Origin: Anastatus disparis
Taxonomy: Eukaryota > Arthropoda > Insecta > Hymenoptera > Eupelmidae
Assembly: GCA_017163975.1 (NCBI GenBank)
Contig: JAFFSR010000237.1
Location: 9,424,001 to 9,488,000 of the forward strand
Reading direction: 5' to 3'
DNA: 64,000 nt
Shown: piece by piece, positions 1 to 12,300 of the stretch
How positions within the stretch are numbered: the first letter of the stretch is position 1
How the letters are laid out: each line of letters begins with the position of its first letter
Translations under genes and position numbers: made by a program
Notes under the pieces: generated by a model
What the model was told of the DNA's origin: nothing
Databases searched by the model: none
Seen by the model: the letters and a program-made list of their open reading frames with translations, nothing else

Positions 1-34
1 AAATCTCTTCGACCGAAACGATTTTTCAAGCTAG

Positions 35-622
35 TTATAGCTTTATCGTAATTTTCAGCCGTTGGCGGAAAACTTTTACGAGCTCTTCTGCGCGCGAGTT
101 AGGTTCCATAGCTTGAATCAGATATTGGAACTTACTTTCTTTCGGCATTTTTTCGCGTTCGTGAATGTTCTTAAACATACTCCAAAACTGAAGCCATTCA
201 CGAATATTACCTCCATATTTCACCATTTCGATCTTAGGTAATTTAAGCGCGTCTACTTCTTGTGCACTTACAGATTGTATATTCGGTTGCTGCTCACTCG
301 ATCGCCTATTTGAACTTTGTACAGTGTTTCCGGAATTAAGTTCATTTACTGTGAGTTCGGCGTCTAAAAATTTCTTATTGTACACATCATTCTCTTCGTA
401 CTCTGATGCTATATCGGTATCTGTGATTTTCTCGTCATCGAGCATCAGTTCCATGATTTTTTCATTGATTTCGTTTAACTTATTCATCTTGCCTTCCAAT
501 AATTTAAACGCTATTATCACTTCTCGATCGTTTTGGTTAGCACCGAGAGTCCCATTGAAAGCTGTTAACGTTCTCGTAAATGCTGCACGTTGCGCTGTTC
601 TCTGCTTCTTTAACTTATCCAT
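35..622 (-). CDS. BEL/Pao retrotransposon gag N-terminal part (frame broken, runs off window)
   Basis: Start codon at 622, reading leftward, 195 residues to a stop at 35. The N-terminal half is charged and probably helical. From about residue 128 (LPKIEMVKYGGNIREWLQFW) it matches the conserved DUF1759 region of BEL/Pao Gag proteins, which assemble the retrotransposon particle. At about base 72 the family-like reading moves into the -1 frame and stays open to the window edge, so the last 16 residues here are probably off-frame and the stop at 35 comes from a one-base loss. The gene starts about 50 bases inside the primer binding site, as expected for a gag. Protease, reverse transcriptase and integrase would lie to the left of base 1. 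The family call is firm. Whether the frame change is decay or programmed is not decidable here; I favour decay, as no canonical slippery heptamer is visible. Confidence 0.85.
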   Translation of the reverse strand: MDKLKKQRTAQRAAFTRTLTAFNGTLGANQNDREVIIAFKLLEGKMNKLNEINEKIMELMLDDEKITDTDIASEYEENDVYNKKFLDAELTVNELNSGNTVQSSNRRSSEQQPNIQSVSAQEVDALKLPKIEMVKYGGNIREWLQFWSMFKNIHEREKMPKESKFQYLIQAMEPNSRAEELVKVFRQRLKITIKL

Positions 623-672
623 TGTAAAATAAAAATCACTGATTACAATTTCACTAAATTCACTTTAACCTC

Positions 673-690
673 GTCCTGTCACGGTCGCCA
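673..690 (-). other. Primer binding site for tRNA-Arg (BEL/Pao element)
   Basis: The plus strand here reads GTCCTGTCACGGTCGCCA. This equals the 3' end of an insect tRNA-Arg(UCG) plus CCA as I remember that tRNA. On the element's minus strand it is therefore complementary to the tRNA 3' end, beginning TGG right next to the LTR. This is the minus-strand cDNA priming site. The tRNA match is from memory, not from a search. Confidence 0.8.
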
Positions 691-692
691 AA

Positions 693-963
693 TGTTTTGT
701 TAAAGGGTAGGAACGGGTTGAAATGATATACACTAAAATGTGAAATTGTGTATAACTAAAAACTTCTTTATTAAAAAGAGTACAATGGATATATGCAGCG
801 TGCGCAAAACTCTAACTGAGACTGACTGTTTTCCTTCCTTATAGTTCTTATATATACGGTTCAAAAACTACCTGAGTTTACATACTTTTCTAATGGTAAC
901 AGTAGCACGTACGCACTAATTACAAAATATGTTCGAATTATTACCAATAGACCAAACCCTTCA
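693..963 (-). repeat. Long terminal repeat (5' LTR) of BEL/Pao element
   Basis: Bounded by TG at 693 and CA at 963, directly abutting the primer binding site. Read on the minus strand it has a TATA box (TATATAA, 854-848), a TCAGT initiator about 29 bases downstream (825-821) and an AATAAA signal (772-767). That is the expected U3-R-U5 order. The ends carry weak inverted similarity (TGTTAAAGGG near 699 and CCCTTCA at 957-963), so the left boundary could be 693 or 699. The partner LTR is outside the window, so identity between LTRs, and thus age, cannot be judged. Confidence 0.7.
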
Positions 964-2367
964 ATAAAAGTATTAGGAAAAGATTTTCTTTATTTTATTA
1001 TACATTTAATATTTTTCCTTTTTTAATGGTTATCCTGAATTACCCTATTTTGCACACGTACAAATAATAAACTAAATTATAAAAGTATTCTCAATTTTAC
1101 AAATGTAACGAAGTTTTAAAGTTTCAAAGCGTAATTAAGTTTTCATTGTCCCGAGCTTTAAGTTTATTCAGGATTTAGTTGATTATTGGAAAATGTAAAT
1201 CATAATTTCGCTTAACTTTCCATTAAACAAACATCACCTTGAATATTCCTTAAATTCTTAATTTGTTTATTAATATTATTTATTAAAAATACTATTTAAA
1301 AATATTATTCATCAAAAAACCAAAAATTATTTTATCAAAATTTACCATTATTTATTAAATTTCATCATAAACAAGTAAATAAATAAATAGAAAAAAGCCA
1401 AAAATAATAATCTACTTTAACCAATCCCTCTCGGAAACTTTCCTTCAACCGTATACGTACAATGAAAAATATTCTTCGACAAGTGAATAAAATAATCATA
1501 GATCGTTCCGAGGGCTCTTCCCTATTTATTAATAAATTATTCATAAGTCTCGCGTTTAAGTAATAGCCACAGAAGAAAGAGGAGAGCCTCGACAAATATA
1601 TTAATTTTCCCAAAGCTCTTTTATACGTTTCACTTAGCCTCATGACTTGCGCCGGAATATTTTATTTTTCGATTATTGTTGTATGGCATTATCAACGCGG
1701 CTTGTTTGATTTATTTAATCAAGCTCTTCTTCCGAGTAAATATTGATGCTGAGTAAATTTAATTAAAATAATGAAATTTTATCACAATGACGAAGAAAAA
1801 TTGCGCCAACGATTATTCAAAGTTAACGTAACGCAAAAGTGTTGTTGGATCGTGAATAATAGATAACGCCGTACATTATCTATGAAATTCCGTGAAAAAC
1901 ATAACAGAAGGTTCACGAAATTCGATTTTCATGTTTTTTTTAATCAATTATTAAAACGATAATGTTTATTTGATAGTTCATTTTTCCAAATAATAATAAT
2001 TTTACCTATTGTGTGTAATAGAATGAAAGATAATCCTTTCGTTACACGGAAATGAAATATCAATAAAATAATGAAATTTAATAAAATGTCTTAAAACAAT
2101 GATATTATAAGGAAATAACGTATTAAATGCTCGTACCACGATAAAAGTTTTTAAATTCAATAAAACGTAGAATTAACAAAATTTAATGAACCTGTATAGC
2201 ACCAGCATTAATTACGCTTGAATGAACGATAAATTTCCGTGTACACGGTGTGCCCAAAACTATAAATCAAGATGAAGCTACGGCGCATCAACAAGCATTT
2301 CGCGAAACATCCTCGGTCTCGCGCACAGATGCGTAAACACACGCGTAGAAACTACACGGTATAAGCC

Positions 2368-2434
<67 letters not shown>

Positions 2435-4038
2435 CAATCATAGCCGTGAAAAAAATAAACCTTTTAATAATAAAAAAAGAGCAGAAAAAACGTGCTGTTT
2501 AACCATCGATAACCAGACCAGAAGCTGAAATAGTAATATCGTAACCGCACGATCAACATTTTTGTCTTGTCAAAATATACACGTATATACCGGGCTCTGT
2601 ATATGTTTAGATAAGAGAAAGATAAAGACGGAGAAAAAGTAAAAGAAAAGAAAGAGAAAATCGGCGCGAAAAAGTGTCAAGGGTGATTATATATCTTTTG
2701 GGTGTGCTGGCAACGAGTGAGAGACCGAGAGTGAGGAGAGAAAAAAAAAAGGTTGCTTATTTGAGATTGTTTGTATTTCGTGTGCATCTGATTGTTGTGA
2801 TGGGAGGGAATTGGGGCAAGATTGTTTGAAAAACTTTCTTCGCGAGTATATATGTTGTATTGGGATGGATGGGCTCTCGAGGAAATTGTTGATATTTAGA
2901 AGGAAAAAAAAATAAAGGAAAATACAGTGTTTTTTTTTTTCTCTTTTGTTGTACAGATTTTTATTTTACTTTTTAATTAAAGTCTTGTCATTGGTATTTT
3001 GTAGATTGTTTTTTTAAAGTTTAATCTTACTGGGGAAATTGTCAATGTTGGATTATAGTCATGTTGATAATAAGATCATGTACATGTTTTTCGTCTTTTT
3101 TGTTGAGTAATCTCAGAAAATAATTTCTTTAATTATCTCAATCTAAACGAAAAATAATTTCAATTAGAAGGAATAATTTTGTATTAAAAATAATTGTCAT
3201 GGCTTAATTTTTTTCTTTAATGTAATATCATTTTCGGTACAAATATATTTGTCAGCAATATAGTAATAATGAGCATTAAAGGAAAGCATGCTCATTTCTT
3301 TATTTTTTAAGTATCAAAAGATTATTTTTCCAAAGTGTAATATAAATAAATAAAGAAAACCAATAACTTTTTAAAGAAACAGAATTTGAAATATAAATTA
3401 TTCTCAAACTTTTTACTAGATACTTTTATCGTCGTTATTTTTATTTGACGTATGTAACATTTATAAATAATATCATTGTTATTTATTTTATTATAACTTT
3501 TAAGTTTTACGTAACTTATGTACCAAGTCCAGCATTGTTGTTTACTATTTATCAAAGTACATAACGTACTGTTGATCAACAAAAGTTGAAACGGTCGTTA
3601 ATCTAAATTCAAATGACATTTGAAATTAAATAAAATCTACGGGGTATTTAATGATGAGACAACTTTTTGGATTAATTTGGCCGATTGGTTATATAGGCTG
3701 CATGACTAATGTGAAATTTCTCAAGGCCATTCTTGTTTTTTTTAACTTTAAAACACTTTTTTATTGTATTATATAAAGAATTTAGTTTGTTATGTAGCTC
3801 TTTTGAATGGATGGTTAACAATATTTAAAATAACGATAAATGTTTCATCGGCAATTATCCTCAAAATTGAATACCTTTTGATCAAAAGAATCACTTAAAT
3901 CAGAACTGATACAGAGAAAAAAAGAACAACCATTATCTTAAACAAAACTAAAATCAGTGCATAAAAAGACAATCATCAGTGTAGAAAAGCAATAAAAGAA
4001 GCAAACAAACAGTCACAAAAGATAAATAAAAACTTTAA
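964..4038. other. 5' flank / putative promoter and 5' UTR region of the RGK gene
   Basis: No convincing coding exon. The stretch is mostly AT-rich. Around 2220-2850 it becomes locally less AT-rich and purine-biased (GAGA-type runs at 2610-2740), next to the (TA)n tract. This is the best place in the window for a promoter or 5' UTR of the downstream gene. No unambiguous TATA/initiator pair was assigned. An upstream noncoding exon with a splice into the 4-kb exon is possible. Confidence 0.35.
2371..2429. repeat. (TA)n microsatellite
   Basis: About 29 uninterrupted TA dinucleotides, 1.65 kb upstream of the first RGK coding exon. Confidence 0.95.
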
Positions 4039-4119
4039 ATGAAAGGTAAATCATTAGTGCGTAAATGTTCGATGTTGCATTATGGCGACGACAACGTCAA
4101 CGGTTCCCTGGTACAGTAA
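4039..4119 (+). promoter_or_regulatory. Upstream ORF overlapping the RGK start codon
   Basis: An ATG at 4039 opens a 26-codon frame ending with TAA at 4117-4119, so it overlaps the RGK start (4082) in another frame. Further upstream ATGs at 4065 (a third frame, also overlapping) and 4072 (same frame as 4039) lie between it and the main start. If these bases are in the mature 5' UTR they should lower initiation at 4082. The 5' UTR itself is not proven. Confidence 0.4.
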
Positions 4120-4350
4120 TCATGAGCACAACAGCGCGCACAAGTATCACAATCATCATCAAGATAGGGATAAAGGAGCGCAATTATCGATGAATAACAG
4201 TAATAACGGCAGCGGTACGACAGCATCGAGCACTACGACCACCACCTGTCCGCCGAGCAACTTTCCCGATAAGTTTCAAGACTTTTTCGCTGCGCTAAGC
4301 GAAGACGTTGACGATTTGCCGAGCATGCTCGAGGATAAACTTATACCGAG
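4082..4350 (+). CDS. Rgk: RGK GTPase coding exon 1 (N-terminal, low complexity)
   Basis: Encodes residues 1-89 plus two bases of codon 90. The ATG at 4082 has A at -3 and G at +4, a good Kozak context, and an in-frame stop at 4055-4057 lies upstream, so it is the first possible start. The composition is Thr/Ser/His/Asn-rich up to a less repetitive stretch, FQDFFAALSEDVDDLPSMLE. The donor is GAG|GTATGT at 4351. This part has no known domain and belongs to the variable N-terminal extension of insect RGK proteins. Confidence 0.75.
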
Positions 4351-6264
4351 GTATGTTGTTTTTAAATATAACTTTATAATTAGTTCGTTAGTAATTACAA
4401 TATTTATTTTATGAACATTCAAGTACTTAAGTTATATGTTCAAGTCAATTTAGTAATTGAATTTTTACTATAAATTAAAAGAAAATACATTTGTTCATAA
4501 ATAAGAATAATTAAACAAATTTTCAGAGACAATAATTACCGTTTGCTCGGATTAATTTTGATTTTCTTAAGCTTAATATGCTTCCTTTCTCGCCTTATTA
4601 TGATATAAATTAATTACAAAGGTTACTTAATTAAAGGTGTACAGATAATACGTAAACAAACATAAAACCTACTTGTTTGTTTTAGTAAATTAAAAACCTG
4701 ACTTTAATACCTCTCGGTTGAACTTTCGTTCTCTTCATAAAGTGTAATAGTATTATTCTATTGTTCAGCTAGAATAAAATTTATTTTAAAAAATTACGAT
4801 CAGAACGAATAATTTTCATTAAATTATTATTTAACTATGACAAAAAGTCAATATGAAATAAAATCAGCATAGGAAAACCCGTAACACAGAAGTAAATCCA
4901 AATGCAGAAACGACGTCTCAGAGAATATCGAAAATTGTCTATTCTGAGAAGAAATTCCCGCGAGGATTCCCTTTGATTTCGCTTTTTTTTCAAAGGACGC
5001 ACAGTGAAATTCGAACTTCTTGTCTGTAATATAAAACATAAAAATTGCAGAAATTCTTGCATCTTGCTTTCATCCCCATGAGTGTTAGGTAAGAAAGTCA
5101 TCTTTTGTCACGGAGATTATATTATATTGGTTACATGAGCTCAGGAAATGTAAAATGTTAAAATATGCATTATTTGTGTAAATTATGTACTTCAGTTAGT
5201 ATTTTAATTATACGGTTATAAAAGAAATTTAAAAATTATTATTTAATAAATACGTTAAATTTGTTTATTGAAACTTCAACAACAAAAATGAAAACAAACT
5301 TTGTGGATTATGTAAATACTAGTTTAGTTTCTAAACTAAAGTCCGCGTTTAACACAAACTTAATGTAAATAATACCAAATGTTATATGAAATTTATACAA
5401 AAGTAAAAAGGGCTCCCACAATAAAAATGCACATTTTTAATATTTAGTAAAAAATTTTTTTTTCAATATTTTTGTTAGAATTTTATAGATAAGTACGTAA
5501 AATTAACGTTTTATTTTTGTGCACTTTGAAACAAAAAAAATTGTCAAATTTTCGTGCAAATTATGTAGTTTGCAAATTACCTTAAAATTCCACATTTTAT
5601 TATTTAAAATTGCGTATTATTTAGAAATTTTTGTGTTGATATTTTTATTTTAAAATCTACGCAATACTCATTTGTAAATTTCAACGAAAAACAATTAGTG
5701 TTGCATTTAAAACTCTTTCATGGATTAAAATTACAGAAAAAGCTTTTACACTGCGCGAAACGTTATTATTCCTTTCATCGATACTCAAAGGATAAATTAA
5801 ATTTCACTTTGAAAATCTATACATTTTCCTAATGATCATTATGATACCAAATTACATACTCTGTAATACGATGATAATCATAACCAAACACACGCGAGCA
5901 TCGATGACTATCAACGCTAAACGTAAATGTACATTCGATTCAGCCAAAACGTTCGAAAACGTTGATATTCAAATTTCATTGTCATTTCTGATACTCTTGG
6001 CAGAATGGTAAAATATATGAAAATCACCCACACCGAAATCTGGTATTCATATCTATATGTAAGTCTACACAGACAAACGAGTGGCTCGAAGGCTCTTTGT
6101 TGACGTATGGAAATTGCAATGTTCGTCTGTAGTTTGAATTTCTGTATATACGTTCGCTTGACTATTAAACTTTAATGGAAACTAGCAAAACAACGATTTG
6201 GGTCTATAAACTTTGTTATAAGATCATTTTTTTCATCTTAGTATTCATACACTTTTTCATAGAA

Positions 6265-6318
<54 letters not shown>

Positions 6319-9300
6319 CTATTTAAGATTCTTCACTCATTAAAATCGTATTATACGACAAACCCTTTGACTTTACATCTGGAAATTAATGAGCCGTATA
6401 AATGTACTTTTCAATCTCGGAAGTGATTCTATTATACATTTTTTTTATACTCTTGTTTGGGCTTTAGTGCCATTCCGTAGCATTATAAATTGAAATATTA
6501 TACTTAATAAGCAAGAACAGCTCGTGATGCTTATAAAGTCATTTATCAAGGTGATAATTTAAAGTTTACTTTTTAAATTTTAACGTATCCATTATATTTC
6601 ACTTTTTTCGCGATAATAAAATCTATAAAATTCTCATTATAAAACTTTTCTTATACTAGATCTCTTTTGAGTTTACGTTTCAGACATGATTGATCAATAT
6701 TAGCGTTCAATTTTCTTAGAAAGCAATTAAATTATCATGAAGAATATTTTTATGTACTATGAATTTTAATAATAAATGTTTGCTGTTTTCATGTAATAAA
6801 TATTGTATAAATTTTCATGAGAATATTTATTGAAAATTTTGAAACATCAAAATTCGAGAAAAAACATGATCTGAAAATAAAATGATGAAAATAAAATATA
6901 ACTCTAAGGAGATAAGGATAAAAAAAGGAATAAAATGAAATTCAAGATTTCTATACACACTTATTGTTGAAAAATGTTAAAAGACTTTTCAATAAAACTT
7001 GCACTCGATGTGACACATACACGTGTACCGTTTTCCCAAGATTTTTCTCTATAGATATCTATCTTTAGAAATTTTTTAATATTGTCTCTCTCCTCCATGA
7101 AAAAAGAGAGTTGCATCGCTGACGCGAAAGAGAGAAAAAAAAAGATTTTGCGAAAAAATATGATCTACGTGAAATACTTCAAATATTTCAAACTTGATTT
7201 GAACTACAAACACGTTCGCGTAATCTATAAACTTTCTGCTTTTTATATTTTTCATCTTTGATGTACAGTAAACGATTTTATATAAAAAAATTGGAAAAAA
7301 AGGATATTTTTTTATGGATTATATTAAACATTTCATACGCAACATCAAATATATTCTTGCGCAATATTATAATATCCTAGAAATGATTAAAATTAATTAT
7401 TATGAATTATTATTATTAGTGTTTCGTGAATTTATAATGCAAATGCGATAAACAATTGTTATCGATTATCATTAGTTTAGCCTTGCGTTAATTTCGAAAA
7501 TTAAAATGATCATGAAATTAGTATACGTGAAATTTAATATTCGTTAAATAAATGTTATTATTAGATGCTTCGCTAAGCCGGGAAATCATCAGGCGTTGAA
7601 TTTCATATCCTTTTATACATAACATTTTTATGTTCGTATATTTTTTCCATTTTTTTTTGTTTTGTTAACGGATCAAAATTTTAAGGATTAACAGTTGGTG
7701 AAAAATAGTTTTAAAGTGGATGACCCAATTATTGTATTAATGGCCCAGTTAATGAATTTATTCATTGAATATTTTCAAGTTAAAAATAACAATATTAACA
7801 ATACAAATTTAATGTAATATATTCATTGAATTTATTTGGATATTAAATTCATCGATTATGTTATCCCAAAACAAAAAAATGTTATAGAAATAACATTTGG
7901 TTTTTGTTGTCAAAAAATTGTGACTTTTTCTACTATGAATCTTATTCGATCTTCCCATTATAATATTTTCTCGCCCCTTTTTCTCATATTCAACTCTCTG
8001 GCAAGAAGCTTTTATCAAAAAACCCGAAACCTTATAAGATCCAAGCTTTTTTACCTTGGCAATATTATAATAAAAAATAAAACAGAATCTTTTTATTCTA
8101 TTTTATTAAAATAATAAAACACAATAAAAATATTCATATAAATTCGTAAATAAATCTTTTATCTTCGCTGATATTTGAGAAAGGAATTTCGAAATTTTAG
8201 TCTAAACATATTTAACTCTGATAAATTTTCATCAAAAAACAAAATATGATACACTTAAATTAATGCGACATAAAAAGAAAAGAATCACCAATATAAAATA
8301 AGTCAACATTAAAAATCACTTTTCAAACACCAGACGAATAAAAGTCGAGCATTTGAAATTCTCCTGAGCAAACAGATCATCCTTATAAAATCCAATTGTG
8401 TAATAAGCTTACTTTAAAATTCAAATTGACGTTATATTTAATTCCCATGTGTTATAAAACAGTCAAATTGTCACACCTAAACTTCTCTCTCCTCTCTCAA
8501 TCCAATTTGAAAATTAAATATCTCCTAGTGGACGCGTATCAGCTCTCTCTCAATTCCTAATCAAAAGCCATTCGCATATATATATATATATGGGTACGAG
8601 TGATCGGAAAAGCGAATCGATTTATGCTAATTCGTCTGTCATCGAGTCTGAATTCACTCTTTATCTCTGCTATCTTTTTTCTCTCTTTTATTTCTTTTCT
8701 TTCTTTCTTTTTTATACGATTATCTTTTTAAATCCAGTAGTTAAAAAATCTTTTTGCGAAAGCTCAATTCTGTGCGCTTGATTGTGTTTATAGTCCGGGC
8801 GCTGGGAGGGTTTCCGTGGCCGTTTGAGATCCCCGGTTCTACCAAGGTTTTTCTTAAGTATTTTTACCTGCTGATTACGAATTTTCTGGGTAGACATCCG
8901 GAAAATGCAGAGGAAAAGCGTTATAAGCAATTTTCCGAAAAACTCCAAGAAATTTTCACTTTTTCAGTTGGGAAAAAATTTTTTTAGAAAAATTGAGTAA
9001 TTTTAAGAAGAAATTATGATTATAAATTTTTTTGTAAAATGCACCGTTTCTTAGTAAACAATACCTGAAATTTCGGAAAATCACGAAAATGGCCATATTC
9101 GCGAATTTATAATGAGCAAATGCGTAGAAATTTTTAAACCCAACTAGGCTTAAATTGTTCTTTAATTGATGAACTTTTATGCTAAAGAAGATAGCAATCA
9201 TAATTTACAATTACCTTTTAATTATCAGTATGTATTTTTTGGCTTTTCCGAAGGCAGTTGGCGCTAAAAAAATGTTTCTGAGTTTCCATTAGCCAATCGA

Positions 9301-12300
9301 TATCCCCGGCTCTACCAAAGGTTTTTTTAAGTATTTTTGTCTGCTGATTACGAATTTTTCAGTTAGACATCCGGAAAATTCAAAGGAAAAGCGTTATGAG
9401 CAATTTTCCGGAAAAACTCATGAAAACTTTCACTTATTCGATCGGGAAAAAATTTTTTTAGAAAAATTGAGTAATTTTAAGAAGAAATTATAATTATAAA
9501 TTTTTTTGTAAAATGCACCGTTTCTTAGTAAACAATACCTGAAATTTCGGAAAATCACGAAAATGGCCATATTCGCAAATTTATAACGAGCAAATGCGTA
9601 GACATTTTTAAACCCAACTAGGCTTAAATTGTTCCTTAACTGATGAACTTTTATGATGAAGAGGATAGCAATTACAATTTACAATTACTTTTTAATTATC
9701 AATATGTATTTTACGGCTTTTCCGAAAGCAGTTGGCGCTAAAAAAATGTTTCTGAGTTTCCATTAGCCAATCGATATCCCTGGTTCTACCAAAGGTTTTT
9801 CTAAGTATTTTTGTCTGCTGATTACGAATTTTTCAGTTAGACATCCGGAAAATTCAATGGAAAAGCGTTATGAGCAATTTTCCGGAAAAACTCATGAAAA
9901 CTTTCACTTATTCGATCGGGAAAAAATTTTTTTTAGAAAAATTGAGTAATTTTAAGAAGAAATTATAATTATAAATTTTTTTGTAAAATGCACCGTTTCT
10001 TAGTAAACAATACCTGAAATTTCGGAAAATCACGAAAATGGCCATATTCGCAAATTTATAACGAGCAAATGCGTAGACATTTTTAAACCCAACTAGGCTT
10101 AAATTGTTCCTTAACTGATGAACTTTTATGATGAAGAGGATAGCAATTACAATTTACAATTACTTTTTAATTATCAATATGTATTTTACGGCTTTTCCGA
10201 AAGCAGTTGGCGCTAAAAAAATGTTTCTGAGTTTCCATTAGCCAATCGATATCCCTGGTTCTACCAAAGGTTTTTCTAAGTATTTTTGTCTGCTGATTAC
10301 GAATTTTTCAGTTAGACATCCGGAAAATTCAATGGAAAAGCGTTATGAGCAATTTTCCGGAAAAACTCATGAAAACTTTCACTTATTCGATCGGGAAAAA
10401 ATTTTTTTAGAAAAATTGAGTAATTTTAAGAAGAAATTATAATTATAAATTTTTTTGTAAAATGCACCGTTTCTTAGTAAACAATACCTGAAATTTCGGA
10501 AAATCACGAAAATGGCCATATTCGCAAATTTATAACGAGCAAATGCGTAGACTTTTTAACCCAACTAGGCTTAAATTGTTCCTTAACTGATGAACTTTTA
10601 TGATGAAGAGGATAGCAATTACAATTTACAATTACTTTTTAATTATCAATATGTATTTTACGGCTTTTCCGAAAGCAGTTGGCGCTAAAAAAATGTTTCT
10701 GAGTTTCCATTAGCCAATCGATATCCCTGGTTCTACCAAAGGTTTTTCTAAGTATTTTTGTCTGCTGATTACGAATTTTTCAGTTAGACATCCGGAAAAT
10801 TCAATGGAAAAGCGTTATGAGCAATTTTCCGGAAAAACTCATGAATATTTTCACTTATTCGATCGGGAAAAAAATTTTTTAGAAAAATTGGGTAATTTTA
10901 AGAAGAAATTATAATTATAAATTTTTTTGTTAAATGCACCGCTTCTTAGTAAACAATACCTGAAATTTCGGAAAATCACGAAAATGGCCATATTCGCGAA
11001 TTTATAACGAGCAAATTCGTAGACATTTTTAAACCCAACTAGGCTTACAATTTTTCTAAAAAAATTTTTTCCCAACTGAAAAAGTGAAAATTTCTTGGAG
11101 TTTTTCGGAAAATTGCTTATAACGCTTTTCCTCTGCATTTTCCGGATGTCTACCCAGAAAATTCGTAATCAGCAGGTAAAAATACTTAAGAAAAACCTTG
11201 GTAGAACCGGGGATCTCAAACGGCCACGGAAACCCTCCCAGCGCCCGGACTATTAAACAAAGTAAAGATGCAGTGCATAAACGTTTTAACATTTGATAGG
11301 ATAATTTGGTAGTTATAGTCTTTTTTAAATTATTATTAATTAAATTTCTGCTCAAAAGGTCTTTTGATGTTTTCCAAGATTGCGTATATTTGATAGCTTT
11401 ACATATAATATTTACGTTGAGGTTGACGTATATTTTTTAAAGTTTTTTAGTATCCTAGAGATGGAAGTATTAAGTGAAGTGCGTGTATATATAGAAGGGT
11501 TGTTATTTTAAGCGAAAGTAGATAATGTGTTTTCGTAAAAAGATACCTGCTAGAAGTAGAGTACTCGCTTGTTATTTCTCTTTTTTTATATTTTTTTTTA
11601 TAATAAACCTTACTGCATCAATGGTTCAAGTAATTGTATATTGCCGTACATAGGAACTATTGATCTTTAGTAAATTTAAAAAAAATGGGAATTTTGCTGT
11701 AATTAAGTTTTAATCATTAGATGTAAAAGTGATCAATTTAGAGATTAAGAAAAAATTTGTAATATGATATAAGAATTATTCTAATTTTCAAATAAAATAT
11801 GATTTATCATTAGTGACTTTACTGCCTTCAATGCATATATTCGCCACTAGTGTCGAAGAAAGATTTATCTGATCTTTCTTATGAACCCGCTGTAGAGTGT
11901 CAGGGCAAAAGGACTAAAATTCAAAAATTATTTGAGGATTCCTCACATCTTTATATAGAGACTGAAAAATGATAAGCTAATGATACCTTTTTATCATAAA
12001 AAAAAAATTATGATATGAGAACTATTCATACTATATTAAACATTTTTTTAGTCTATAAATCAGTCGTTATATTATATTTATAGAATAAAAATTAATAAAC
12101 GTCTTTTACAAAATAAATTATATTTTCTATTATAATAGAAATCTATAGAAATAAGGAGTAAAATTTTTACGGATCCTACAGAAATTTCTAGAGAAATCAT
12201 TCATCTATTTCTTACAAAATTTTCTACAAATTCAAATATTTAATTAGTCAAGTAATTAAAATCATTTTTAAAAATATAAAAAATAAATTGAACGAAATAA

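Larger units (their letters stand above)
8793..11250. mobile_element. Foldback-like element with 203-bp inverted arms and internal tandem array
   Basis: Begins GTCCGGGCGCTGGGAGGG at 8793 and ends with its exact reverse complement at 11250. It is flanked on both sides by TA (8791-8792 and 11251-11252), which may be a TA target duplication. The arms (8793-8995 and 11048-11250) are the same length and, by eye, identical. The 2.05-kb interior is about 4.3 copies of a 474-base unit that itself resembles the arm. No transposase frame is present, so it would be non-autonomous. The superfamily is unassigned. A hybrid of satellite and long-TIR element is the alternative description. Confidence 0.8.

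Noticed and set aside
1365..1643. 92-codon minus-strand open frame near the BEL element
   Set aside because: Not in the element (it lies outside the LTR), no domain, and typical of chance frames in AT-rich sequence.
8754..8987. Short open frames in both arms of the foldback-like element sharing the peptide stretch GGFPWPFEIPGSTKVFLKYF
   Set aside because: The same frame is seen twice only because the arms are identical inverted copies. The internal units show changes that are not biased to synonymous sites, so there is no sign of a maintained protein.
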